Source: Palsa-1248 sp963737835 (GTDB lineage Bacteria > Gemmatimonadota > Gemmatimonadetes > Gemmatimonadales > Gemmatimonadaceae). Taken from it: a stretch of DNA of 64,000 nucleotides. Each line of letters starts with the position of its first letter. The stretch's first letter is position 1. A program made the position numbers and the translations under genes. Shown piece by piece: positions 16,716 through 25,424 of the stretch. Location of the stretch: contig CAVTUH010000001.1 in the NCBI GenBank assembly GCA_963737835.1, positions 3,782,001 to 3,846,000 on the forward strand. Reading direction: 5' to 3'. The notes under the pieces are model-generated. The model did not search any database. It was given only the letters and a program-made list of their open reading frames with translations, and was not told the origin of the DNA.

Positions 16716-18119
16716 TTACTCTTGGACTCGGTGCTCCTCGTCGAGCCGAAGTTCCCCGGACGTATCGTCGTACGTGAAGAGCTCGGCATAGCGTCCCCAA
16801 TCGACGACCGTCTCGAACTGACGTCGCGCCTCTTCGCTACTGAATGAATGCTCGAGGTCGTCGGTCACGCGATCGCCCTCCAGGGTGTGCGTTGGGCTGG
16901 TTTCGAGTTCGCGCACGACGTAGCGCAGAAGCGAGATGTGCTCCAGCGCCAGGGAACGGAACAGCGCTTTCTCCTGGTCAAGATCGGCGTCGGCGAAGCG
17001 CTGACCCACTGGCGTCAAGATCACGTGCCGATTCTGTAGGTCGGCGAGTCCGAGCAAGTCCGTCGCCTCGACCAGCGCCAGCAGATCGTCGTTGCGCATT
17101 TGAAGATCGCGCGCCAACTCGTGAATGCTGCCGCGGCCGCCGACCGTCGCGAGGTACTGCACGAACCCGGTGAAGTCGTCGATACTGACGTCGGGCAGCG
17201 TCTGGTAGCGACGCGCGCGCACGCCACCGGTGACGCGCGTGGGCGGCGCTTGTGCGGCCAGCGTCCGCTGCTCGAGCAGCGTGGCGGCGTCCTGGTCCGG
17301 ATTCGTCATGATCTGATAAATCGTCTCGACCAGGTTCGTGCGCGCGGCGCTTCGACCGTGTCGTTCGGTTACTGGCAAGCCGCGTAGCTCGACGCGTACG
17401 TGACCAGGATTGGCACCAAACACGAGAATGCGGTCCGCGAGCGTGACCGCCTCTTCGATATTGTGCGTGACGATCAGAACCGCGCGCGTCGGGATCGACC
17501 GTTTCTGCCAGAGCTCCTGCAACTCCTGCCGGAGATTCTCGGCCGTCAGCACATCGAGCGCCGAGAAGGGCTCATCGAGAAACAACACTTCGGGGTGTAC
17601 GACGAGCGCGCGCGCGAAGCCGACACGCTGCTTCATGCCGCCCGACAGTTCCTTCGGGAAGGCCTCCTCGTATCCGTCGAGTCCGATGAGGTCGATCGCC
17701 TGCTCCGCGCGGGTGTGTCGCTCTTCCGGAGTCAACGGTGTTGCCAGCAGGCCCAACTCGACGTTGTCGAGCACCGTCAGCCATGGAAAGAGCGCGAAGC
17801 TCTGGAAGACGATCGCGACCTGTGGATTTGGTCCGCGCAGCGGGGCGCCCCGCACGAGGACGCGCCCCTCGGATGGCGGCATCAGCCCTGCGAGGATGCG
17901 GAGCAGCGTGGACTTGCCAGATCCCGACGGTCCGAGCAGCGCGACGAATTCTCCGTCGTGCAGCTCGACGCTCACATGCTCCAGGACCGGTGAGCGATCG
18001 TCGCCATAGTATTTCTTCACGTCGTCGGCGGCGAGCAGTACCTCGGAAGTCGCGGCCGGTGCCATCGTTGGCGGTGCAGCGAGCGTCGTCATCGGCTCTG
18101 CTCGGCGATCGAGATGCAA
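16716..18119 (-). CDS. ABC importer ATPase, nitrate/taurine type, with AAA-associated C-terminal domain
   Basis: 467 aa. The N-terminal ATPase (about residues 25-270) has Walker A GPSGSGKSTLLR, Q-loop FQSFALFPWLTVLDNVEL, signature LSGGMKQRVGFARAL, Walker B VLFLDEPFSALD and switch His in THNIEEAV. The last 150 residues match the AAA-associated C-terminal domain (PF09821 type) found on a subset of NitT/TauT ATPases, a probable regulatory wing (ISIDDFTGFVQYLATVGGRG-like segment). The start may be ATG 18092 (MTTLAAPP). It follows the fused permease gene by 16 nt. No periplasmic binding protein is encoded nearby. Confidence 0.92.
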   Translation of the reverse strand: MHLDRRAEPMTTLAAPPTMAPAATSEVLLAADDVKKYYGDDRSPVLEHVSVELHDGEFVALLGPSGSGKSTLLRILAGLMPPSEGRVLVRGAPLRGPNPQVAIVFQSFALFPWLTVLDNVELGLLATPLTPEERHTRAEQAIDLIGLDGYEEAFPKELSGGMKQRVGFARALVVHPEVLFLDEPFSALDVLTAENLRQELQELWQKRSIPTRAVLIVTHNIEEAVTLADRILVFGANPGHVRVELRGLPVTERHGRSAARTNLVETIYQIMTNPDQDAATLLEQRTLAAQAPPTRVTGGVRARRYQTLPDVSIDDFTGFVQYLATVGGRGSIHELARDLQMRNDDLLALVEATDLLGLADLQNRHVILTPVGQRFADADLDQEKALFRSLALEHISLLRYVVRELETSPTHTLEGDRVTDDLEHSFSSEEARRQFETVVDWGRYAELFTYDDTSGELRLDEEHRVQE

Positions 18120-18135
18120 CCACGCGCGGTGTGCA

Positions 18136-19896
18136 TCAGTCGAGACGATAGCGGGCTTCGGCGAGCGAGTACAGCCGTCGCCAGACCAGACGATTGCCCG
18201 TGATCACAATCGCGGCCATCACGAGCGTCCCTGCGAGCAGCAGGCGAAAATCGCCCCGAAACAACGCGTCGGCGATCAGCGCGCCAAGTCCGACGGTCAT
18301 GAAGTTGTGACCCCGAAAGGTGACGAATTCCGAGACGACGCTCGCGTTCCACGCGCCGCCCGTCGCGGTGATCATGCCAGTAACGAGATACGGGAAGATC
18401 GCGGGGAGAATTAGCGTCCGCCACCGTCGCCACCCCTTGATCTGATAGACAACGGCCGCCTCTCGCAGATCAGAGGGTATGGCCATCGCGCCGGCAATGA
18501 CGTTGAAGAGCACGTACCATTGCGTGCCCAGCAGCATGAGCAAGACGGACGCGATGCTCAGGCCGCCCGGGACGGCGAGGAGCACGAGCACCAGGATCGG
18601 AAAGACGGTGTTGGGCGGGATGGACGCCGCGATCTGCACCAAGGGTTGCGCGCGGAGGGACCAGCGCGGGTTGAAGCCGATCGCCACTCCCGCGGGAATC
18701 GTCCACGCCGCGGCAATGGCCAGCGCGACGAGCGTGCGGGTGAATGTCGCGGCGGCGCTCACCCACACGTGCTTCCACTGCTCGGCCGGAAGGCCGGCGA
18801 GCTCGTGAATCGCTGCCGCGGCTCCCCACACCATGATCGCGAGGAGCGCCACGACGAGGGCGGCGATTGCCAGACGACGACCTTCACGCCGGTAGGGCGC
18901 AGGGACGAGCGATCGCGCGCGGCGGTCGCCTTGCCCGCCCAGGGCACGGTCCAGCTTTCGCCAGGCAGGCAGCCAGACGCGTGTCCGTGTCCACTCCACA
19001 ATGGCGGAACCGGCCAGCAGCTCGGTGATCGGCGATGTCGGCGTCTCGGCTCCGCCGGACTGCTCGAACTTGAATCGATCGGACCAGGTCACCAGCGGCC
19101 GCCAAAACAGCTGGTCGAGCAACACGATGACTGTGACCAGCACGCCCAAGCCCAGGAGCGTGGCACGCATGTCGCCCGCGTTCGCCGCGACTTGCAAGTA
19201 CGAGCCGAGCCCAGGAAGCCGAAAGTCCTTGCTCCCAATCTGAAACTGTTCGGATGCCGTCAGCACGAACCACGCGGCGGCCCAACTCATCATGCTGTTG
19301 GCGATCAACGAGATCGCGCCGAAAGGCAGCTCGAGCCGCGTGAAGCGCCGCCAGGGCCCCAAGCGGTAGACGGACGAGGCCTCTCGCAACTCGCTGGGGA
19401 TGGTGATCAGCGATTGATGAAAGCTGAAGGCGAGATTCCATGCCTGGCTGGTGAAGATGAGCACAACGGCCGCCAGCTCGAGTCCGACCGTTCGTCCCGG
19501 AATCAACGCGGCCAGCCCGAGCACGACCCCCGGCATGAACGACAGGATCGGGATGCTCTGGAGAATGTCGAGCACCGGAATCATCAGCCGCTCCGCCCGA
19601 CGGCTCGCGGCGGCGATCTTGGCGTACGCAAGACTGAAGGCGAGCGAGATGCCGTAGGCGATGGTCATCCGCAGTGTCGAATAGGCTGCGTAGAGCGGTA
19701 AGTGGATCGGGTTCAGATCGACTCGAGCGCCGACGCCGAGTGGCGTCGACAACCGCGTCGCAGCCCGCATGAGCCCATAGGCGACTGCGCCGACCACGCC
19801 AAAGAGCGCCACGTCGAACCATCGTGACACGGTTCGCGGCGGGGGCGGCACCACGTGGCCATCGGGCGCACGGACGGGAATGATCGGCTGGGCCAT
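18136..19896 (-). CDS. ABC importer permease, tandem fused BPD_transp_1 domains
   Basis: 586 aa carrying two complete permease domains. Each has the cytoplasmic EAA-type loop that docks to the ATPase: LREASSVYRLGPWRRFTRLE in the first half and LREAAVVYQIKGWRRWRTLI in the second. The halves are joined by a soluble linker of about 80 residues. Usually two identical subunits dimerise; here the dimer is fused into one chain. The downstream ATPase gene belongs to the same operon. Substrate class (nitrate, sulfonate, bicarbonate or other) is unassigned. Confidence 0.92.
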   Translation of the reverse strand: MAQPIIPVRAPDGHVVPPPPRTVSRWFDVALFGVVGAVAYGLMRAATRLSTPLGVGARVDLNPIHLPLYAAYSTLRMTIAYGISLAFSLAYAKIAAASRRAERLMIPVLDILQSIPILSFMPGVVLGLAALIPGRTVGLELAAVVLIFTSQAWNLAFSFHQSLITIPSELREASSVYRLGPWRRFTRLELPFGAISLIANSMMSWAAAWFVLTASEQFQIGSKDFRLPGLGSYLQVAANAGDMRATLLGLGVLVTVIVLLDQLFWRPLVTWSDRFKFEQSGGAETPTSPITELLAGSAIVEWTRTRVWLPAWRKLDRALGGQGDRRARSLVPAPYRREGRRLAIAALVVALLAIMVWGAAAAIHELAGLPAEQWKHVWVSAAATFTRTLVALAIAAAWTIPAGVAIGFNPRWSLRAQPLVQIAASIPPNTVFPILVLVLLAVPGGLSIASVLLMLLGTQWYVLFNVIAGAMAIPSDLREAAVVYQIKGWRRWRTLILPAIFPYLVTGMITATGGAWNASVVSEFVTFRGHNFMTVGLGALIADALFRGDFRLLLAGTLVMAAIVITGNRLVWRRLYSLAEARYRLD

Positions 19897-19997
19897 GGGC
19901 GCCGGAATTATAGCGAGTGCCCCTCACGTTGACGTGACTCTGTGCGGCGGTCCCGGAGCCTCCTCCGGCCGCCCGACCCAGGCGTTATCTTGGCCCC

Positions 19998-20744
19998 ATG
20001 ACTCGTGAGGCAACGGCACAGCCGGCGCCGGCGCCGCGGGCGTCTCGGCCGACGACGGTGCTGGTCATCGAGGATGAGCCACAGATCCGACGCGTCGTGC
20101 GGGCGGCCCTGGAGGACGAGGCGACGTCGGTGCTCGATGCGGGCACGGGAGCGGACGGGATCGCGCTGTGCGCCGCGGAGCGTCCCGACGTGATCGTACT
20201 GGATCTCGGACTGCCCGATGCCGATGGCGAGGCCGTCTGTCGCGCCCTGCGCGAGCGGACGCCCGCCCCGATCGTGGTCTTGTCCGCCCGTCATTCCGAG
20301 GCCCAGAAGGTGGCGCTGCTCGATGCCGGGGCGGATGACTACGTCACGAAGCCATTCGGCTCGGAGGAGTTTCGCGCGCGGATCCGCGCGCAGGTGCGGC
20401 GTGCCTCCGGGGGCATCAAGTCACCGACCCATGCGCCGATCGTGTTGGGCAGCGTCACACTCGACTTCGAGGTGCCCGCCGCGGCGCGCGACGCTCAGCC
20501 CATCCACTTGACGCGGACCGAGTGGGACTTGCTGCGCACCCTCGTCGAGCACGAAGGCCGCACGATGACGCACGCGCAGCTGTTTCGCGCGGTGTGGGGG
20601 AATGTGTCCGGCGATGCCCAGCAATACCTGCGCGTCTATGTCCGCAGCCTGCGCCGCAAGCTGGAGGACGATCCTGTTCGCCCTCGCCTCATCCTCACCG
20701 AGCCCGGCGTCGGCTACCGCTTCGAGCGGCCCACGGTCTCTTAG
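19998..20744 (+). CDS. OmpR/KdpE-family response regulator
   Basis: 248 aa. The receiver domain has the acidic pair in VLVIEDEPQIRR (E25, D26), phospho-acceptor D69 in DVIVLDLGLPDADG, conserved Ser in VLSAR and Lys in DYVTKPFG. The C-terminal winged helix is LTRTEWDLLRTLVEHEGR to YVRSLRRKLEDD and GVGYRFE. Closest in style to KdpE. It precedes the KdpD-like kinase gene by 41 nt, so the two form a two-component pair. No kdpFABC pump operon is in the window, so the target is not the usual one within reach. It is divergent from the ABC importer. Confidence 0.94.
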   Translation: MTREATAQPAPAPRASRPTTVLVIEDEPQIRRVVRAALEDEATSVLDAGTGADGIALCAAERPDVIVLDLGLPDADGEAVCRALRERTPAPIVVLSARHSEAQKVALLDAGADDYVTKPFGSEEFRARIRAQVRRASGGIKSPTHAPIVLGSVTLDFEVPAAARDAQPIHLTRTEWDLLRTLVEHEGRTMTHAQLFRAVWGNVSGDAQQYLRVYVRSLRRKLEDDPVRPRLILTEPGVGYRFERPTVS

Positions 20745-20785
20745 CGCGGGGCGCCAGGCCCCGTCGCACGGCTCCCTCGCCGGTC

Positions 20786-22507
20786 ATGCCTGCTAGCCTC
20801 TTTCGGGCGCGTCGCCTGCCGCAGTGGCTCCGTTGGCGCGTGCTCGAGGCCGATGCCGCCGGCGCGGCAGGTGACATCCCGCCGCCCCGGCCCCCGCGTC
20901 TCATCGGACTCGCGGGCTGGGTCACCGCGCTCGCGCTCGCGACGGTCGCGATGGTGCTGATTCGGGCCCGGCTCAACGAAGCCCACGTGGCGATGGTGTA
21001 TCTGCTCATCGTGCTGGGCTCGAGCGCGTATGCGGGCCGTGCCTTTGGCGTAATCGTCGCAGCCGTCGCGTTCTTTCTGCTCGATTGGCTCTTCTTGATG
21101 CCCTACGGTGCGCTGTACGTCGCCAATCCGCTCGATTGGCTGGTCCTGTTCACATTTCTCGGCACGAGTGTCGTCGCTGCGCATCTGCTGTATCGTGCGC
21201 GTGCCCAGGCAGAATCCGCCCAGGCGCGAGCCATCGAGATCGATCGACTGGCGGTGCTCGGTGCGGAAACGCTCAACGCTGGCCGGGCAGGGGAGGCACT
21301 CCCTGCGATCGTCGATGTGATTCGAGCGACCGTGGAGGTCGACTGGTGTGAAGTGTTCATGCGCGATGGCGAGACGGGTGCCCTCATGCGGGGGGCTCGG
21401 TCGCCGGCGGATCAGCAATCGGGCCCGGGACTTCCGGTGGCCGAGGGGAAGCTCGTGCAGTGGGTTGCCGAACACGGCACCGAGGCCGTGGAATTCGAGG
21501 ATGGCACCTCCCGCGTCACCGGTACTGTGGGTGGCAGCGCATTTGGCGACGCCGCCGGCACGACGGGTACCGCCCAGCGCTCTGCGCTCGACACGGCGGG
21601 CGACGACGGCTCAATGCGCGCGCTCTACCTGCCACTGCGCGTGCGCGAGCGCGTGGTCGGCGTGCTTGGGATCGGCTCGGGCACGGGCTTCCGGCTTGGC
21701 GCGGCCCGGCGCCGTGTCCTGCGGGCCCTATCCTATTACGCCGCGCTCGGGGTCGAGCGAATCCGGCTCGTCCATGCGGCCGAGCATGCCGAAGCGTTAC
21801 GACAAGCGGATCGACTCAAGGACGCCCTACTCGCCTCCGTCTCGCACGACCTGCGGACCCCGCTCACCACGATCAAGGCGCTGGCGAACCAGATGGCGAC
21901 CGGTGGAGACGATCGGGCCGTCACGATCGAGGAAGAGGCCGATCGGTTGAACGGGTTCGTCGAGAATCTGTTGGACTTGTCGCGCTTACAGGCCGGCGTC
22001 GCGCGCCGAATGCCGGTCCCGAACGAGGCGGAGGACCTCGTCGGCGTCGCGCTCCAGCGCATGGCGGGTCGTGCCGGCGGGCGCGATCTCGAGGTGCTCG
22101 TGGAATCCGGTGGCGACGCGCTCTTGGTCGGGCGCTTCGACTTTACGGACACGCTGCACGCCCTCGTCAATCTGCTCGAGAATGCCATCAAGTACAGTCC
22201 GCCGTCGCAGCCCATCCAGCTCGCTGTGCGTCGTGACGGGCCGTGGCTGGCCTTTGCCATCGCGGATCGCGGGCCAGGGATACCGGTCTCCGAGCGCGAG
22301 CGCGTTTTCGAACCGTTCTACCGTCCGAAGATGTCGCCGCCAGATGCGGGCGGCGCCGGGCTCGGGCTGTCGATCGCGCGGAGCCTCGCAACGGCGCAGG
22401 GCGGGTCCGTCGTGTTCGAGCCGCGCGCGGGTGGCGGAAGCGTGTTCACCCTTCGACTGCCAGCCGTCGACGTCTCCACACTGGCCGCACCGCCCGCCGA
22501 CGACTAA
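20786..22507 (+). CDS. KdpD-like sensor histidine kinase, C-terminal half only (DUF4118, GAF, HisKA, HATPase)
   Basis: 573 aa from ATG 20786. N-terminal membrane block of about four helices (LIGLAGWVTALALATVAMVL to LFTFLGTSVVAAHLLY) matching the KdpD DUF4118 module, then a GAF-like domain (about 150-315), HisKA with SVSHDLRTPLTTIK (H354), and HATPase with N-box NLLENAIKYS, G1 DRGPGIP and G2 GAGLGLSIA. It lacks the N-terminal KdpD sensor and USP domains, which are encoded separately at 24261-25424. It is paired with the KdpE-like regulator upstream. All catalytic residues are present. Confidence 0.93.
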   Translation: MPASLFRARRLPQWLRWRVLEADAAGAAGDIPPPRPPRLIGLAGWVTALALATVAMVLIRARLNEAHVAMVYLLIVLGSSAYAGRAFGVIVAAVAFFLLDWLFLMPYGALYVANPLDWLVLFTFLGTSVVAAHLLYRARAQAESAQARAIEIDRLAVLGAETLNAGRAGEALPAIVDVIRATVEVDWCEVFMRDGETGALMRGARSPADQQSGPGLPVAEGKLVQWVAEHGTEAVEFEDGTSRVTGTVGGSAFGDAAGTTGTAQRSALDTAGDDGSMRALYLPLRVRERVVGVLGIGSGTGFRLGAARRRVLRALSYYAALGVERIRLVHAAEHAEALRQADRLKDALLASVSHDLRTPLTTIKALANQMATGGDDRAVTIEEEADRLNGFVENLLDLSRLQAGVARRMPVPNEAEDLVGVALQRMAGRAGGRDLEVLVESGGDALLVGRFDFTDTLHALVNLLENAIKYSPPSQPIQLAVRRDGPWLAFAIADRGPGIPVSERERVFEPFYRPKMSPPDAGGAGLGLSIARSLATAQGGSVVFEPRAGGGSVFTLRLPAVDVSTLAAPPADD

Positions 22508-22555
22508 CAGCCAGGAGAGACTGGCGACGGCTCATCATGTCATATCTTGTACGGC

Positions 22556-24250
22556 ATGGCCATGGCGACCGAGCCGTCGAGTGCCGGATTGCCTCTGGAT
22601 GTGGGAGCCGTGTTCGTCCTGCTCTTCGCGGTCGCGACGGTGGTCGCCATCGGAGCGCGGCGCTTGCGCGTGCCCTATCCAGTGGCGCTGGTGCTCGCAG
22701 GTCTCGTGCTCGGAACGTTCAACCTCGTCGCAGCACCGCATCTCACGCAGGAGTTGCTCTTCGCCGTGGCGCTCCCTGGTCTCGTGTTCGAGGCCGCATT
22801 CAACCTTCGGAGCGAAAACCTTCAGCGCAACTGGCGCACGCTCTTTCTGCTCTCGGTTCCGGGCGTCGCGATCGCGATTGCGCTCACCGCGACGCTGACT
22901 CCGGTGGCGCTGACCGCCCTGGGTGCTCCGACGACAGGTCTGGCCGGCCCAATGCTGGTGTTTGCCGCGCTCATCAGCGCGACCGACCCGATTGCGGTCC
23001 TCGCGCTGTTCCGACGTCTCGGCGCCCCGCCGCGTCTCACGCTGTTGCTGGAGGCCGAGAGTCTCCTCAACGACGCCACCGCGATCGTCTTCTTTCTCGC
23101 GGCACTGGCGCTCGTGACGGCGTCAGGGGCGCCGTCCGGCGTATTCGGGCTCACGGGCCGCTTCGTCGTGCAGTTGGTGGGTGGCGCGTTGGTTGGCGTG
23201 CTTGTCGGTGGGTCGGCAACACTCATCATCGCGCGAGTGGGCGATCCCATGGTCGAGATCACGTTGACGGTCGTTGCCGCCTACGGATCGTTTGCCGCCG
23301 CGCAGCAGCTGGGGTTGTCGGGCGTACTCGCCACGGTCGCGGCGGGCGTGCTGTGCGGGCACGACGTCGCGCGCCGCGGCATGACGGCAACGACCCGGGT
23401 TGCGGTCGACACGTTCTGGGAGTACGGGGCGTTCGCCTTGAATTCGATTGTGTTCCTGCTGATCGGCTTCGAGGTGCACTTCCAGGGACTCGTGACTGCC
23501 TGGCGACCGGTTGTGGCGGCATTCGTGGTGGTGACGTTGGCCCGCGTGGTCGTGGTAGGTGGAGTGACCGCGTTGGTCCGGCCGACAACGGAACGCATCC
23601 CGTTGCGTTGGAGTGTGGTGATGAGCTGGGGGGGTGTGCGTGGCGCGTTGTCAATGGTGCTGGCGCTCGCACTGCCTGTGACGCTGCCATATCGAGGACT
23701 GCTCATCACCATGACCTTTGGTGTGGTGACGCTCTCGCTTCTCGGGCAGGGCCTCTCGATGCCGGAGCTCCTCAGGGGGCTGAAGCTTGTCGACGTCGCG
23801 AGCCCACGCAGCGTGTTTGAGCTCGCACGGGAGCAATTTAGGGCGGCTCGAGCAGCGGTCGAGGAGCTCGACTATCTGACCGAGGCCGGGGTGCTTCCGG
23901 GCGGTCTCGAGGCTCGCTTGCGGAGGCGCTACGATTCCCGACTGGTGCGCGCCGAAGCGCGGCTCCGGCAAGCCGTTGCGCAGATGACCGGCGCACCGGT
24001 CGCGCAGATCAGCGCCGATGGGGCAGTGGCGATCGGGGAAGATGCCGGCGGCGTTCCGGCGGAATCCGATCATGACGCGCCGACGCGGGAATCGATGGAG
24101 GAATCTGTCCGGCGCGTCGAGCGCTACCTGCTCGACGTCGAGCGCGATCGGCTGGGCGATGCCTTGCGGGCCGGCCAATTGCCGGCCGACGCATACGACC
24201 AGCTCATCGCGGAGCTCGATCTGCGGCGCGCGGCGCTCACGCCCCAATAA
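22556..24250 (+). CDS. CPA1-family cation/proton antiporter (NhaP-like) with cytoplasmic tail
   Basis: About 564 aa. Around 12 hydrophobic helices; ion-site motifs ISATDPIAV (Asp of the TDP motif) and LEAESLLNDATAIV (Asn-Asp pair) are intact. It also has MSWGGVRGALSMVLAL, the Arg-bearing segment typical of NhaP/NHE. The last 140 or so residues form a charged cytoplasmic tail with helical segments, as in regulated antiporters. It exchanges Na+ or K+ for H+ at the inner membrane. It sits between the two halves of a split KdpD, suggesting control by K+/osmotic sensing; this is inference. ATG 22556 is taken as start; a TTG lies 9 nt upstream. Confidence 0.92.
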   Translation: MAMATEPSSAGLPLDVGAVFVLLFAVATVVAIGARRLRVPYPVALVLAGLVLGTFNLVAAPHLTQELLFAVALPGLVFEAAFNLRSENLQRNWRTLFLLSVPGVAIAIALTATLTPVALTALGAPTTGLAGPMLVFAALISATDPIAVLALFRRLGAPPRLTLLLEAESLLNDATAIVFFLAALALVTASGAPSGVFGLTGRFVVQLVGGALVGVLVGGSATLIIARVGDPMVEITLTVVAAYGSFAAAQQLGLSGVLATVAAGVLCGHDVARRGMTATTRVAVDTFWEYGAFALNSIVFLLIGFEVHFQGLVTAWRPVVAAFVVVTLARVVVVGGVTALVRPTTERIPLRWSVVMSWGGVRGALSMVLALALPVTLPYRGLLITMTFGVVTLSLLGQGLSMPELLRGLKLVDVASPRSVFELAREQFRAARAAVEELDYLTEAGVLPGGLEARLRRRYDSRLVRAEARLRQAVAQMTGAPVAQISADGAVAIGEDAGGVPAESDHDAPTRESMEESVRRVERYLLDVERDRLGDALRAGQLPADAYDQLIAELDLRRAALTPQ

Positions 24251-24260
24251 CTTCTTGGCC

Positions 24261-25424
24261 ATGACCACGCCCACCCGGTCGCCGAGCTTTCTGGATGTGA
24301 TGACGCCCCGGGTGCGGGGCAAGCTCAAGCTCTACGTTGGATCGTTTGCAGGCGTCGGGAAGACGTACCGGATGTTGACCGAGGCGCATGACCTGCGCCG
24401 GCGCGGTGTCGACGTCGTGGTTGCATTTGTGGAGACCCATGGCCGAGCGGAGACCGCCGCGCTCATCGGCGACCTCGAGGTCGTCCCGCGCAAGCGCATC
24501 GAGTATCGGGGGGTCGTGCTCGAGGAGATGGATCTCGAAGCGGTGGTCGTGCGGCGGCCAGAGGTGGCACTGGTCGATGAGCTCGCCCACACCAACGTGC
24601 CTGGGGTCACCCACGGCAAACGCTGGGAAGACGTGATGCAGCTGCTCGACAACGGGATCAATGTCGTGTCGGCTGTCAACGTCCAGCATCTGGAGTCACT
24701 CAACGACGTCGTCGCGAAGACGCTCGGCGTCACCGTGCGAGAGACGGTCCCCGATTGGGTGGTCGGAATCGCCGATCAGGTCGTGAACATCGACATCTCC
24801 GCCGAGGATCTCCGCCAGCGGTTGACGGAAGGCAAGATCTATCGCGCGGAGAAGGTCCCGGCCGCTCTGGAGAACTTCTTCACAGAAGAGAATCTCACCA
24901 CGTTGCGCGAGCTCGCCTTGCGGGAAGTAGCGAGCTCGGTCGATCGCGTCCGCGAAGAGATCGTTCGGCGAGAGGAGGGGGCGTCGGCCGTGCCCAAGAC
25001 CGTCGACCGGATCCTCGTTGCGCTTGCGAGTAATCCACCGTACACAGCCGTGCTGCTCCGCAAAGCGAGTCGGATTGCGGGGAGGCTCAACTCCGATTGG
25101 TATTGTGTGTATGTCCAGACGCCGGAGGAGAGTGCGTCCCGCATCGATTCGACGGTGCAGCGCAAGCTCGTGGAGAACATCCAGCTCGCCCAGTCCATGG
25201 GGGCGGAAGTCGTCAAGCTCGTGGGCGTCAATATCGCTGCCGAGCTGACGCGGTTTGCGCGCGACCGGGGCGTGACCCTGTTGATCGTCGGGCAGAGTCG
25301 CCGGTCGTTTTGGCACCGGCTGCGACATGGTTCGGTCGTGGAGCAGCTGACGCACAACAGCGAGGACCTGGATGTGCTCGTGGTGGGCCTGCCAGCGTCT
25401 GGCGAGATCAAGGACGAGTCGTGA
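24261..25424 (+). CDS. KdpD N-terminal sensor protein (KdpD domain plus USP-like domain), kinase domains absent
   Basis: 387 aa, corresponding only to the cytoplasmic N-terminal part of KdpD. The KdpD domain starts with VRGKLKLYVGSFAGVGKTYR, a P-loop (residues 27-36), and has the typical HGRAETAAL, VALVDELAHTNVPG, KRWEDVMQLLDNGINV and NVQHLESLND motifs. A USP-like domain follows (about 245-380, ILVALASNPPYTAVLLRKAS; TLLIVGQSRRSFWHRLRHGS), which binds c-di-AMP in some KdpDs. There are no membrane helices and no HisKA. It is in an apparent operon, 10 nt after the antiporter and overlapping the next gene by 4 nt. Confidence 0.93.
   Translation: MTTPTRSPSFLDVMTPRVRGKLKLYVGSFAGVGKTYRMLTEAHDLRRRGVDVVVAFVETHGRAETAALIGDLEVVPRKRIEYRGVVLEEMDLEAVVVRRPEVALVDELAHTNVPGVTHGKRWEDVMQLLDNGINVVSAVNVQHLESLNDVVAKTLGVTVRETVPDWVVGIADQVVNIDISAEDLRQRLTEGKIYRAEKVPAALENFFTEENLTTLRELALREVASSVDRVREEIVRREEGASAVPKTVDRILVALASNPPYTAVLLRKASRIAGRLNSDWYCVYVQTPEESASRIDSTVQRKLVENIQLAQSMGAEVVKLVGVNIAAELTRFARDRGVTLLIVGQSRRSFWHRLRHGSVVEQLTHNSEDLDVLVVGLPASGEIKDES

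Noticed and set aside
18520..19701. 393-residue open frame on the plus strand
   Set aside because: Antisense to the fused ABC permease and free of domain motifs.
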